This document shows positions 42,958 through 51,005 of a DNA stretch of 64,000 nucleotides, piece by piece (position 1 is the first letter of the stretch; the number at the start of each line of letters is the position of its first letter). This stretch comes from Streptomyces sp. NRRL S-1022 (GTDB lineage Bacteria > Actinomycetota > Actinomycetes > Streptomycetales > Streptomycetaceae). Where the stretch lies: the NCBI RefSeq assembly GCF_000720135.1, contig NZ_JOIU01000003.1:209208-273207 (forward strand), written 5' to 3'. The position numbers and the translations under genes are program-made. The notes under the pieces are model-generated. The model had not been told where the DNA came from, ran no database searches, and saw only the letters and a program-made list of their open reading frames with translations.

Positions 42958-44871
42958 TCAATCCGGTAGGCCGGCGGCTCGGGCGCGGGCCTGGGCGGCT
43001 CGGTCGGGGGCGTTGGCTCGGGTGAAGGCGTCGGCGGATCCGAGGTAGGCGGCGCGGGCCTCGGCGGGGCGGTCGGCGGCTTGGTGAGTGAGGGCCAGGT
43101 TGTAAAGAGTCCTCCCCTCGCCGTGCCAGTCCTCGAACTCCGCGCGGAGCCCCAAAGACCTGCCGTACGCCTTGACCGCGTCTTCCGCCCGGCCTGCCTG
43201 TTGCAGGGCGAGGCCGAGGTTGTTCCACGCCATGGCCTCGCGCTGGCGGTCCTCAGTGGCTTGGTACAGGTCAAGGACGCGGCTGTGGGCCTCGATCGCC
43301 TCCTCCGTCCGGCCCGCCTCTTTCAGGGCGACGCCGAGGTTGTTCGACGCGCGGGCCTCGCTGCGGTGGTCTTCGGCGGTCCGGTACAGGTCGCGGGCCC
43401 GGGTGTGGGCGTCGATCGCCTCTTCCGCCCGGCCTGCTTCTCGCAGGGCGAGGCCGAGGTTGTTCCACGCGTCGGCCTCGCTGCGGTGGTCCTCGGCGGT
43501 CCGGTACAGGTCGCGGGCCCGGGTGTGGGCGTCGATCGCCTCTTCCACCTGCCCCGCCTCCCGCACGGCGAGGCCGAGGTGATCCCATGCGATGGCCTCG
43601 CCCAGTCGGTCCCCGGCAAGGCGGGCGGCCTCCCGCGCCGCCACCGCGACAGTGATCCAGTCGTCGAAGTGGCGCCGCCAGCTGAGGTATTCCCCCAGAG
43701 AGAATGCCAAGGCCACCGCTTCTTCCGCGAACCTCTCCTCCAGTCCCCACTCCACCGCGGCCACCAGACCCGCACGCTCGGCGTCCAGCCACGCCAACGC
43801 CTGCCCCCGCTCGCCGAACCGCTCCGGCTCCATCAGCCCCGGGATCCACCGCAATCGATCATCCGCCGCTTTCGCCCACCGCCAGTAGTACGTCAGCACC
43901 CGTTCCCGCGCCGCCTCCCCCTCCTCCCGCAACCCCGCATCCCCCGCCACCACACTGGCCCCGAACCCCCGCACCAGGTCGTGCAGCCGCCACCGCACCC
44001 CGGAAGCGGCGCCGTCGCCGCCCCGCACCGGCGTGACGAGATGGGTGGCGGCCAGGTCCTCCAGCAGCGAAAGGACGGACTCCGCGTCGAGGTCCGCGAG
44101 GGCCGAGACCGCCTCCGTCCCCGTCTCCGCACCCGGAGCCAGGCAGAGCAGACGCAGCAGGCGGGCCTGGTCGGGTGGCAGGCGGCGGTAGGAGGTCTCC
44201 AGCACAGGGCGCAGGACGAGTGAGCGCCCGTAGAGATCCGCTCCGGGGCTGCCGTCGTCGAGGACGGCGGTCGCGTCTCCGGCGTCCCGGATACCGGCCA
44301 CCACGGACGCGATGTCCCGGTACCGGCGCCGGCGCAGCATGCCCGCGGCGATCTGCAACGCCAGGGGCAGGTGACCGCACAGATCCGCCAGCGCCCGCAG
44401 TGCGGCGGGCTCGCGCGCCGCGCGGTCGTCGCGTTCGTCGGTGTCGTGCAGGGCACGGGTGATCAGGGCGACCGAGTCATCCGGGTCGAGCGTCTCAAGG
44501 TCGATCAGCCGTACCGGAAGGGCGTCGGGACGGTCCCGGGAGGTGATGAGCACACGGTGCTGGTCCGTGCCGGGGAGCAGCGGCACGTACTGGGACGGGT
44601 CCGACGCGTTGTCCAGGATGAGGAGCATGCGGTCGCGCCGGTCGGCGAGGAGGGTGCGGTACGCGTCGTACTGCCGCTCGGTCGTCGGCGGCAGGTCCCG
44701 GTCGCGTACCCCGAGCGCGTCGAGCAGGGCCAGGACAGCCTGGTCGGCCGTGACCGGGTCGTCGTCGTAGCCGCGCAGGTCCACGAAGAGCGTCCCGCCC
44801 GGGAACCATCCCTTCGCGCGCGCCCGGTGCGCCGCCTCCAGGGCGAGCGCCGTCTTGCCGATGCCGCCCAT
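42958..44871 (-). CDS. STAND NTPase with C-terminal TPR repeats; true N-terminus lies in another frame (frameshifted fusion)
   Basis: The 637 residues from the first in-frame ATG begin inside the P-loop (MGGIGKTALALEAA), so this ATG cannot be the natural start. In the same frame, coding character continues upstream to about 45040 (ALPARPLGFTGRSAELDRLL, then TTALPLLIFAVTGMGGIGKT) with no ATG, GTG or TTG. NB-ARC features are LFVDLRGYDDDPV, MLLILDNASDPSQYVPLLPG, VLITSRDRPDAL and DLCGHLPLALQIAAG. A winged-helix-like segment and five 40-residue TPRs follow. The nucleosidase gene upstream ends in the motif that precedes this domain in the paralogue at 46465. Both parts were probably one protein, now split by a +1 shift. 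Regulated NTPase sensor of a conflict system (inference). Confidence 0.75.
   Translation of the reverse strand: MGGIGKTALALEAAHRARAKGWFPGGTLFVDLRGYDDDPVTADQAVLALLDALGVRDRDLPPTTERQYDAYRTLLADRRDRMLLILDNASDPSQYVPLLPGTDQHRVLITSRDRPDALPVRLIDLETLDPDDSVALITRALHDTDERDDRAAREPAALRALADLCGHLPLALQIAAGMLRRRRYRDIASVVAGIRDAGDATAVLDDGSPGADLYGRSLVLRPVLETSYRRLPPDQARLLRLLCLAPGAETGTEAVSALADLDAESVLSLLEDLAATHLVTPVRGGDGAASGVRWRLHDLVRGFGASVVAGDAGLREEGEAARERVLTYYWRWAKAADDRLRWIPGLMEPERFGERGQALAWLDAERAGLVAAVEWGLEERFAEEAVALAFSLGEYLSWRRHFDDWITVAVAAREAARLAGDRLGEAIAWDHLGLAVREAGQVEEAIDAHTRARDLYRTAEDHRSEADAWNNLGLALREAGRAEEAIDAHTRARDLYRTAEDHRSEARASNNLGVALKEAGRTEEAIEAHSRVLDLYQATEDRQREAMAWNNLGLALQQAGRAEDAVKAYGRSLGLRAEFEDWHGEGRTLYNLALTHQAADRPAEARAAYLGSADAFTRANAPDRAAQARARAAGLPD
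43355..43546 (-). repeat. 120-bp TPR-coding repeats, nearly identical
   Basis: 43355-43426 and 43475-43546 are identical apart from one base and lie 120 bp (40 codons, one TPR) apart. Neighbouring units are more diverged. This points to recent duplication or gene conversion within the TPR array. Confidence 0.85.
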
Positions 44872-45034
44872 GCCGGTGACGGCGAAGATGAGCAGCGGGA
44901 GTGCCGTCGTGTCGTCCTCGGCAGGCGCCAGGTGGGGGAGCAGGCGATCCAGCTCGGCCGACCGGCCGGTGAAACCCAGGGGACGGGCCGGCAGGGCGGC
45001 GGTCGCGCGGGGGACCGGGCCGTGGGCCGTGCCC

Positions 45035-45883
45035 CTACCGGCCTCCGACCTGCTTACCGGTGACGGGTCCGTGGAAGGTGCCGCCCCGGAAGTCGATGTG
45101 GTCGCCCCCGTAGCGTGCTTGGGGCCCCTCCTCGGAGTCGCCGGGACCGCTGGGGCGGGGCTGGTGCTTGCGCAGCAGCTCGACCGCCACGGTCGCCGCG
45201 CGCGCGGCCGCCCGCTGCTGCGAGCCGCCGGCGTCGGCCCGCCGCTTGTCGCGGTCCGCGCGGTCGCTGACGCCCCGCACGACGAGCGCGTCCACCTGTC
45301 CGCTCAGGTGGGCCGCGAGGGCCGCTCCGGAGCCCTCCATCTCGATGGCGCCCGCGTCGTTGTAGTGGGCGTCGAGGTGCCGGGCGATGTCGGACCTGGA
45401 GTCGGCCAGTACGACGTCACCGGTGGCTATCGGCGCGAAGTGTACCCGTACCTCCGGCAGGTCCCGCGCCGCGGAACGCGCCGCCTGCTCCAGCGCGTGC
45501 GAGCCGGGCAGTGCCTTCGGGCGGACCTTGAAACCGTCGTGGGCCTGCTTGCCGCCGTGGATCTCGTAGACCTGGGTGCCCACGACGACGTCGCCGATCC
45601 CGATGTCGTCCTTCAGGCTCCCCGCGACCCCCACGAACAGGACGGCCTCGGGGTGCAGCCAGTCGATGAGCTGGGCCGTGAGCGCGGCGGCACGCTCGGC
45701 CCCCACCCCGAGTTCGCCGATCGCCAGGTGCCAGGCGCTCTCCGGCAGCCGGCCCTTCTCGACGCGGGTCCCCTTGGGGTGGACGAGCTCCTCGCGCTCC
45801 GGGACGTACGCCCGGACAGCGGCGTATTCCAGGGGCAGTGCGGTCAGGACCAGAACAGTGGATTGAGTCTCCGGCACACTCAT
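45035..45883 (-). CDS. MTA/SAH-nucleosidase-like (PNP/UDP phosphorylase fold) protein with STAND-type C-terminal motif
   Basis: A 282-residue protein. Residues 1-235 have the phosphorylase/nucleosidase fold: VLVLTALPLEYAAVRAYV, LFVGVAGSLKDDIGIGDVVV, the ribose/base site segment GAIEMEGSGAALAA and VVRGVSDRADRDK with the catalytic Asp. The final 20 residues, IDFRGGTFHGPVTGK, repeat the motif that opens the STAND protein at 46465 (VDFRGGDFRGPVIGK). Such domains fused to STAND NTPases are known as effector or nucleotide-sensing parts of bacterial conflict systems. It stops at TAG 45035; a +1 shift there would join it to the STAND frame. The ATG has TACCTT right before it and no ribosome site, so a leaderless start at codon 1 or 3 is possible. 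Confidence 0.8.
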   Translation of the reverse strand: MSVPETQSTVLVLTALPLEYAAVRAYVPEREELVHPKGTRVEKGRLPESAWHLAIGELGVGAERAAALTAQLIDWLHPEAVLFVGVAGSLKDDIGIGDVVVGTQVYEIHGGKQAHDGFKVRPKALPGSHALEQAARSAARDLPEVRVHFAPIATGDVVLADSRSDIARHLDAHYNDAGAIEMEGSGAALAAHLSGQVDALVVRGVSDRADRDKRRADAGGSQQRAAARAATVAVELLRKHQPRPSGPGDSEEGPQARYGGDHIDFRGGTFHGPVTGKQVGGR

Positions 45884-45910
45884 AAGGTACTGCCGGGGGA
45901 AGGGGCTTGC
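45884..45910. promoter_or_regulatory. 27-bp divergent gap between the two STAND modules
   Basis: Only 27 bp separate the divergent starts at 45883 and 45911, so each promoter must reach into the other gene. TACCTT (45884-45889, minus strand) is a possible leftward -10 box; GGGGGAAGGGG (45895-45905) is the rightward ribosome binding site. The modules are therefore likely to be regulated together. Confidence 0.5.
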
Positions 45911-46468
45911 GTGCCGGAACGAGACGTCACCGTGGGGCAGTTGCTGCTCAGCGAGTACCAGACGGTCAAGGACGAGCAGAAGACACGGATCGGGTTCCGG
46001 GACAACCTGCTCTACGTCACCCTCACGGTGGTGGCGGCCGTCATCGCCGCCGCGGCGCAGGCCAGGCAGCCGGCGATGCTGCTCGCGCTGCCGCCGGTGT
46101 GTGTCGTGCTGGGCTGGACGTACCTGGTCAACGACCAGAAGATCTCGGCGATCGGGGCGTACGTGCGGGACGAGTTGGGGCCCCGGCTCGCCGCGCTGGC
46201 CCACGCCGAGGGCGGCGAGGTCTTCCGCTGGGAGACCGCGCACCGGGGGGACGCCCGGCGCTTCTCCCGGAAGGCCGTGCAGTGCGTGGTCGACCTGCTG
46301 GCCTTCTGCGTCGTGCCGTTGAGCGCGCTCGTCGTGTACTGGGCGGGCGGTGACGTCTCGGCCGGCCTCGTGGTCGTGTCCGTGCTGGAGGCGGTCGCGG
46401 TCGTGGGACTGGGGGTGTACCTGGTGCAGTACGCCGTGCCGTTCGGGGCGGGGGGCGGGGGCGGGTGA
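45911..46468 (+). CDS. Small membrane protein paired with a STAND NTPase
   Basis: A 185-residue protein with about four hydrophobic segments in two pairs (about 28-67 and 118-165). It opens with a charged cytoplasmic helix (QLLLSEYQTVKDEQKTRIGF) leading into the first span, and between the pairs has an Arg/Glu-rich loop. I recall the same SEYQ-KDEQ-type protein beside STAND genes in other actinobacteria, but know no experimental role. It may be a pore-forming effector or a membrane tether (inference). GTG 45911 has a strong GGGGGAAGGGG site. Its stop overlaps the STAND start (GTGA), so they form a two-gene unit. Confidence 0.72.
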   Translation: MPERDVTVGQLLLSEYQTVKDEQKTRIGFRDNLLYVTLTVVAAVIAAAAQARQPAMLLALPPVCVVLGWTYLVNDQKISAIGAYVRDELGPRLAALAHAEGGEVFRWETAHRGDARRFSRKAVQCVVDLLAFCVVPLSALVVYWAGGDVSAGLVVVSVLEAVAVVGLGVYLVQYAVPFGAGGGGG

Positions 46469-48648
46469 GCGATGTCGTCGACTTCCGGGGCGGGGACTTC
46501 CGGGGGCCGGTCATCGGGAAGGCGGAGTACCGGCAGCAGGCGCCGGCGCCTACCGCCTTGGACGCGCTGCCGCCGCCCGCTGCCGGGTTCACGGGCCGGG
46601 AACAGGAGTTGGCGCGCCTGAGAGCCGCACTGGATCCCTCGGCCACCGACGCCGAGCAGGCCGTCCTCGTCACCGCCGTGTCCGGGCTCGGCGGCATCGG
46701 CAAGACGGCGCTGGCGGTGCAGGCGGCGTACGCGGCGCGGGAGGCCGGGTGGTTCCCTGGCGGGATGCTGTTCGTGGACCTGCACGGGTACGACGACGTT
46801 CCGGTCACCGCGGACCAGGCGTTGCAGTCGCTGCTGCGGGCGCTGGGCGTGGATCCCGAGCACATTCCGGCCACGGCGGACGAACGGGCGGGGCTGTACC
46901 GGTCGGTGCTGGCCGAGCGGGTGGCGGTGCTGATCGTCGCCGACAACGCGTCGTCGCCGGAGCAGGTGAGGCCGTTGCTGCCGGGGGGCTCGAAGCACCG
47001 GGTGCTGGTCACTTCGCGGGACCGGCTGGCTCAACTGGGTGCCCGCCTGGTGCCGTTGGACCAGCTGACGCCCGAGGCGGCGTACGAACTCCTCGACCGG
47101 GCGCTGAGGATCGCCGACCCGGATGACGGCCGGGTCGCGGGGGACACGGAGGCGGCGGCGCGGCTGGCGGGACTGTGCGGTTATCTGCCGCTGGCGTTGC
47201 AGATCGCGGTGGCGCTGCTGGCGGAGGACCCGGGCAAGCCGGTGGCGGAACTCGCCGACGAACTGGGCACGTCGTACGACCGGCTGGCCGCGCTGGACGA
47301 CGGGGACCGCAGCGTGCGCGCCGCGTTCGACCTCTCGTACCGCCGGCTCCCGGCCGCCCAGGCCCGCCTGCTGAGCCTGCTCGCCCTCGCGCCGGGGCCG
47401 GAGGTGAGCGAAGAGGTGAGTGCTGTGCTGGCCGGGGAGGAGAAGCCGCCGTTGGCCGACCTGAGAGCACTGGCGCGAGCCCACTTGGTGGAGCGGGGAA
47501 ACAACGTGGGGTGCTGGCGAATGCACGACCTCGTCCGCGAGTTCGGGGCGGGTGTGCTGACCGGAGACGCGAAGGCGGTGGATGCGGCGCGGTATCGGCT
47601 TCTCGCGCATTACTACCGTTGGGCGGATGCGGCGGACGACCGGCTGCGGTGGCTCCCGGGTAAGCAGGAGCCGGCGCGATTCGCCACCCGCGCTGAAGCG
47701 TTGGCCTGGTTCGACAGGGAGCGCGCGGGGCTGGTGGCCGCGGCACAGTGGGGGCGGGCGAAGCGGTACGCGCGTGTGGCGGTGAAGCTGGCCCTGTGTC
47801 TGGGCACCTACTTCGAGTGGCGGCGACACCTGGACGACTTGATCACCGTCAGCAGCGCCGCTCAAGAGACGGCACATGGTGCGGGTGACGGGAAGAACGA
47901 GGCCATGGCGTTGATCAACCTCGGCAACGCCTTGGTGGTCGCGGGCCGGTCCGAGGAGTCGATGGACGCCACACTGCGTGGTCGCGACCTGTGCCAGAGC
48001 CATGGCGATCGCGAGGGTGAGGCGGCGGCGTGGAACAATCTCGGCCTTGCCCTGCGCGATCTCGGCTGCATAGACGACGCTGTGGACGCACACACCCGCA
48101 GTCGTGATCTGTGCCGTGAGTCACATGACCGTGAGGGCGAGGCGATGGCGTTGAACAACCTCGGTCTCGCGTTGGAGGAAGCGGACCGAGTGGCGGATGC
48201 CATCGACGCTTACACCCGTGCCCTGACCCTGTCTCGGACCATCGGTGACCGTCAGATCGAGGCCTCCGTGTGGAACAACTTCGGCAACGCTCTCGAAGCG
48301 GTGGGGCGAGTGGACGAAGCCCTGCAGGCCTACCGCAAAGATCTGGATTTCTGCTTGGGATTGGAGCACTGGTACGGAGCCGGCCAGAGTCTCGACAACA
48401 TCGCTCTCGCTCTCGTATCCCTCGGTCGCGTCGGGGATGCCCGCGCCCACTACCAGCAGGCCGCCGACGCGTACACCCGGGCCAACGCCCCCCAGGAAGC
48501 CGCCGAAGCCCGCGCCCGCGCCGCCGCCCTCACCGCCCCTGCCGCACCCACCGATACACCAGCTCCGGACGCCCCACCTGCCCGTACAGCGGACTCCGTA
48601 CCGCCCGCCCCGCGTCCACCAGGTGCTCCAGGTACCGTCGCGCGGTGA
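46465..48648 (+). CDS. STAND NTPase (NB-ARC-like) with C-terminal TPR repeats
   Basis: A 727-residue signalling NTPase. It begins VDFRGGDFRGPVIGK, a Gly-rich beta motif, then AGFTGREQELARL and Walker A GLGGIGKT at 74-81. Further NB-ARC motifs are MLFVDLHGYDDVPV, VAVLIVADNAS, VLVTSRDRLAQL and GLCGYLPLALQIAVA, followed by LHDLVREFG-like MHDLVREFGAG. From about residue 470 five TPRs of 40 residues follow (AAWNNLGLALRDLG, ALNNLGLALEEAD). TPR-coding DNA is less GC-rich than the rest. The last 40 residues, Pro/Ala-rich, are antisense to the response regulator gene and probably run-on sequence. It is a paralogue of the STAND at 42958. Confidence 0.87.
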   Translation: MSDVVDFRGGDFRGPVIGKAEYRQQAPAPTALDALPPPAAGFTGREQELARLRAALDPSATDAEQAVLVTAVSGLGGIGKTALAVQAAYAAREAGWFPGGMLFVDLHGYDDVPVTADQALQSLLRALGVDPEHIPATADERAGLYRSVLAERVAVLIVADNASSPEQVRPLLPGGSKHRVLVTSRDRLAQLGARLVPLDQLTPEAAYELLDRALRIADPDDGRVAGDTEAAARLAGLCGYLPLALQIAVALLAEDPGKPVAELADELGTSYDRLAALDDGDRSVRAAFDLSYRRLPAAQARLLSLLALAPGPEVSEEVSAVLAGEEKPPLADLRALARAHLVERGNNVGCWRMHDLVREFGAGVLTGDAKAVDAARYRLLAHYYRWADAADDRLRWLPGKQEPARFATRAEALAWFDRERAGLVAAAQWGRAKRYARVAVKLALCLGTYFEWRRHLDDLITVSSAAQETAHGAGDGKNEAMALINLGNALVVAGRSEESMDATLRGRDLCQSHGDREGEAAAWNNLGLALRDLGCIDDAVDAHTRSRDLCRESHDREGEAMALNNLGLALEEADRVADAIDAYTRALTLSRTIGDRQIEASVWNNFGNALEAVGRVDEALQAYRKDLDFCLGLEHWYGAGQSLDNIALALVSLGRVGDARAHYQQAADAYTRANAPQEAAEARARAAALTAPAAPTDTPAPDAPPARTADSVPPAPRPPGAPGTVAR

Positions 48649-49225
48649 TGCGCGAGATGCCCACCGCCTCGGCCACCCCGGCCGCGGTGAGCCCCTCCGA
48701 CGCGGCCTCCCGCAGCGCGGCCGTCACCCGCTCCAGCGTCGGCCCGCTGAGCCCCTTCGGCAGGGCCGCCGGTGACGGCGCCCGGAGGCTGGCCAACGCG
48801 CGGTCCACCTCGTCCTGGCCGCTCGCCTCGCCCACCGCCGCGTGGAACTCGGCGTACCGCACCAGCCGGTCCCTCAGCGTCGCGAATGTGAACGGTTTGA
48901 GCACATACTGGACGACCCCAAGCGAGACCCCTTCCCGTACCACCGCCAGGTCCCGCGCCGAGGTCACCGCTATCACGTCGGCGTGGTGGCCGGCGGCCCG
49001 CAGGGACCGGGCCAGCTGCAAGCCGTGCACATCCGGCAGGTGGAGGTCCAGCAGCAGCAGGTCCACCGCCGTGCGGTCCAGGATGCGGCGCGCCTCCGCG
49101 CCCGTGTGCGCCTTCCCGACCGCGACGAAACCCGGCACCCGGCCGACGTACATCACGTGCGCGTCGGCGGCGACCGGGTCGTCCTCGACGACGAGGACGC
49201 GGATGGGCTGCCGGTCGTTCGTCAT
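48530..49225 (-). CDS. CitB/DcuR-type response regulator
   Basis: A 231-residue regulator. The receiver domain (residues 8-125) has acidic Asp15/Asp16, phospho-accepting Asp60 (LLLLDLHLPD), Thr88 and Lys110. The C-terminal domain has a helix-turn-helix LTAAGVAEAVGISRITARRYLEHL typical of the CitB group, which controls C4-dicarboxylate or citrate uptake. Its start overlaps the kinase stop by ATGA. The dctA-like symporter gene beyond the kinase is the likely target. Its last 119 bp overlap the end of the convergent STAND gene. Confidence 0.92.
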   Translation of the reverse strand: MTNDRQPIRVLVVEDDPVAADAHVMYVGRVPGFVAVGKAHTGAEARRILDRTAVDLLLLDLHLPDVHGLQLARSLRAAGHHADVIAVTSARDLAVVREGVSLGVVQYVLKPFTFATLRDRLVRYAEFHAAVGEASGQDEVDRALASLRAPSPAALPKGLSGPTLERVTAALREAASEGLTAAGVAEAVGISRITARRYLEHLVDAGRAVRSPLYGQVGRPELVYRWVRQGR

Positions 49226-50850
49226 CTGCCGCCGCCCAGGGGTGTGCGCAACGGCAACCGCACCTCGAACACCGCTCCGCCCTCGCCGTCCTCGCCGGAC
49301 TCCGTCACCGTCAGCGTGCCCTCGTGGCGGTGGACCGCCTGCCGGACCAGGGCCAGCCCGAGTCCCCGCCCGCCGGGTCCGGCCGGCTTGGTGGAGAACC
49401 CCCGCTGGAATACCAGGTCGGCGTGGTCAGGGTCGACCCCCGGGCCGGTGTCCGACACCCGGAGCACCACTTCGGCGGCCGTAGCGTACGCCGTCACGGT
49501 CACCCGTGCCCGCACGCTGCCCTGTGCAGCGTCCACCGCGTTGTCGATCAGGTTGCCGAGGATGGTCACCAGGTCGCGGGCGGACACGCTCTGCGGGAGC
49601 AGTCCGTCGTCCAGCCGGCTGTCGGGCGAGACGACCAGCTCCACGCCCCGCTCGTTCGCCTGCGCGGTCTTGCCCAGCAGCAGCGCGGCCAGGACCGGCT
49701 CGCTCACCGCGGCCACCACCTGGTCGGTCAGGGCCTGCGCCAGCTCCAGCTCGGCCGTGGCGAACTCCACCGCCTCCTCGGCCCGGCCCAGCTCGATGAG
49801 GGAGACGACCGTGTGGAGGCGGTTCGCGGCCTCGTGCGCCTGGGAACGCAGGGCCTGGGTGAAGCCGCGCTCGGAGTCCAGTTCGCCCATCAGGGACTGG
49901 AGCTCGGTCACGTCGCGGAGGGTCACGACCGTGCCCCGGTGTTCGCCCCCGGACACCGGGGAGGTGTTCACGACCAGGACCCGGGACTCGGTCAGGTGCA
50001 CCTCGTCCACCCGGGGCTCGGAGGACAGCAGCGCGCCGGTCAGCGGGGCCGGCAGGCCGAGGCCGGCCACCGAGCGGCCGATCGCCTCCTCCTCGGGGCC
50101 GACGCCCAGGAGTTCCCGGCCGCCGTCGTTGATCAGGGCCACCCGGTACCGGCCGTCCAGCATCAGCAGCCCTTCCCGGACGGCGTGCAGTGCGGCCTGG
50201 TGGTAGTCGTGCATCCGGCTCAGCTCGGTGGCGTTCATGCCGTGGGTGTGGCGGCGCAGCCGGGCGTTGATCACGTAGGTGCCGACCGCGCCGAGCAGCA
50301 GTGTCCCGCCGGCCACCCCGAGCAGGGCCGCGACCTGGTCCTGGACCCGGGCGCTGATCGTCTCCACCTTGATGCCGGCGCTGACCAGGCCGACGATCCG
50401 GCCGTTGTCCGTGATGGGGGTCACCGCGCGGACGGACGGCCCGAGCGTGCCGGTGTAGGTCTCGGTGAAGGTGCGGCCGTGCCGGGCGGGTCCGATGTTG
50501 CCGAGGAAGCGTCGGCCGATCTGGTTGCGGTCGGGGTGGGTCCAGCGGATGCCGGACGGGTTCATGATCGTGACGAAGTCGACGTTCGCGTCCCGCGTGA
50601 CCTGGAGGGCGTACGGCTCCAGCCGGGCCGTGGGGTCGGCGGTGCGGATCGCCACGCGGACCGAGGGGGAGTCGGCGATGGACCGGGCCACCGCCGTCGC
50701 CTGCCGGGCGGCGGCGTCCTCGGCCTGCCGCTGGTCGCTGACGTAGGTGAACAGCGCGTACCCGGCCACGACCACCGCGATGAGCACGGCCTGCATGGCG
50801 AACAGCTGGCCGGCCAGGCTGCGGGGCCGGGGGAGGGCGGGCAGACGCAT
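49222..50850 (-). CDS. CitA/DcuS-type sensor histidine kinase
   Basis: A 542-residue membrane kinase. Span 1 is at about 12-35 (LFAMQAVLIAVVVAGYALFT), then an extracellular PAS-like (sCache) domain to about 175 with VDFVTIMNPSGIRWTHPDR and RAVTPITDNGRIVGLVSAGI, and span 2 at about 178-200. A cytoplasmic PAS domain follows, then the phospho-acceptor in RSQAHEAANRLHTVVSLI, the N-box ILGNLIDNAVDAA and G-boxes DTGPGVDP and GRGLGLALV. The layout matches dicarboxylate/citrate sensors. It is coupled to the response regulator and divergent from the symporter. Confidence 0.92.
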   Translation of the reverse strand: MRLPALPRPRSLAGQLFAMQAVLIAVVVAGYALFTYVSDQRQAEDAAARQATAVARSIADSPSVRVAIRTADPTARLEPYALQVTRDANVDFVTIMNPSGIRWTHPDRNQIGRRFLGNIGPARHGRTFTETYTGTLGPSVRAVTPITDNGRIVGLVSAGIKVETISARVQDQVAALLGVAGGTLLLGAVGTYVINARLRRHTHGMNATELSRMHDYHQAALHAVREGLLMLDGRYRVALINDGGRELLGVGPEEEAIGRSVAGLGLPAPLTGALLSSEPRVDEVHLTESRVLVVNTSPVSGGEHRGTVVTLRDVTELQSLMGELDSERGFTQALRSQAHEAANRLHTVVSLIELGRAEEAVEFATAELELAQALTDQVVAAVSEPVLAALLLGKTAQANERGVELVVSPDSRLDDGLLPQSVSARDLVTILGNLIDNAVDAAQGSVRARVTVTAYATAAEVVLRVSDTGPGVDPDHADLVFQRGFSTKPAGPGGRGLGLALVRQAVHRHEGTLTVTESGEDGEGGAVFEVRLPLRTPLGGGR

Positions 50851-51005
50851 GTCAGCAGTGTGCCTCTCCGCTTGAGCGTGAACTAAATGAACGGAAGGGT
50901 GACCGCCCTCACAGGCCGGGAGATAGTCACGGCATTCCCCGATAACGCCCGGACGTGAGCCGCACGCCGGTAGTTACGCCGACGAAGACGTCAAGGAGGG
51001 CAGTC

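Noticed and set aside
44869..44871. ATG 44871 as the true start of the STAND gene
   Set aside because: It would remove the first glycine of the P-loop and the preceding conserved GFTGR region; the frame is coding-like for a further 170 bp upstream.
45030..45045. Programmed +1 frameshift at CGG TAG in the nucleosidase-STAND junction
   Set aside because: There is no prfB-like slippery codon or internal Shine-Dalgarno spacing, and the P-site tRNA could not re-pair well in the +1 frame. A mutation or sequence error is simpler, though recoding is not excluded.
42958..48648. Prophage or integrative element
   Set aside because: No integrase, phage structural gene, direct repeat or tRNA target is visible; only gene content and a slightly lower GC in the second TPR region hint at transfer.
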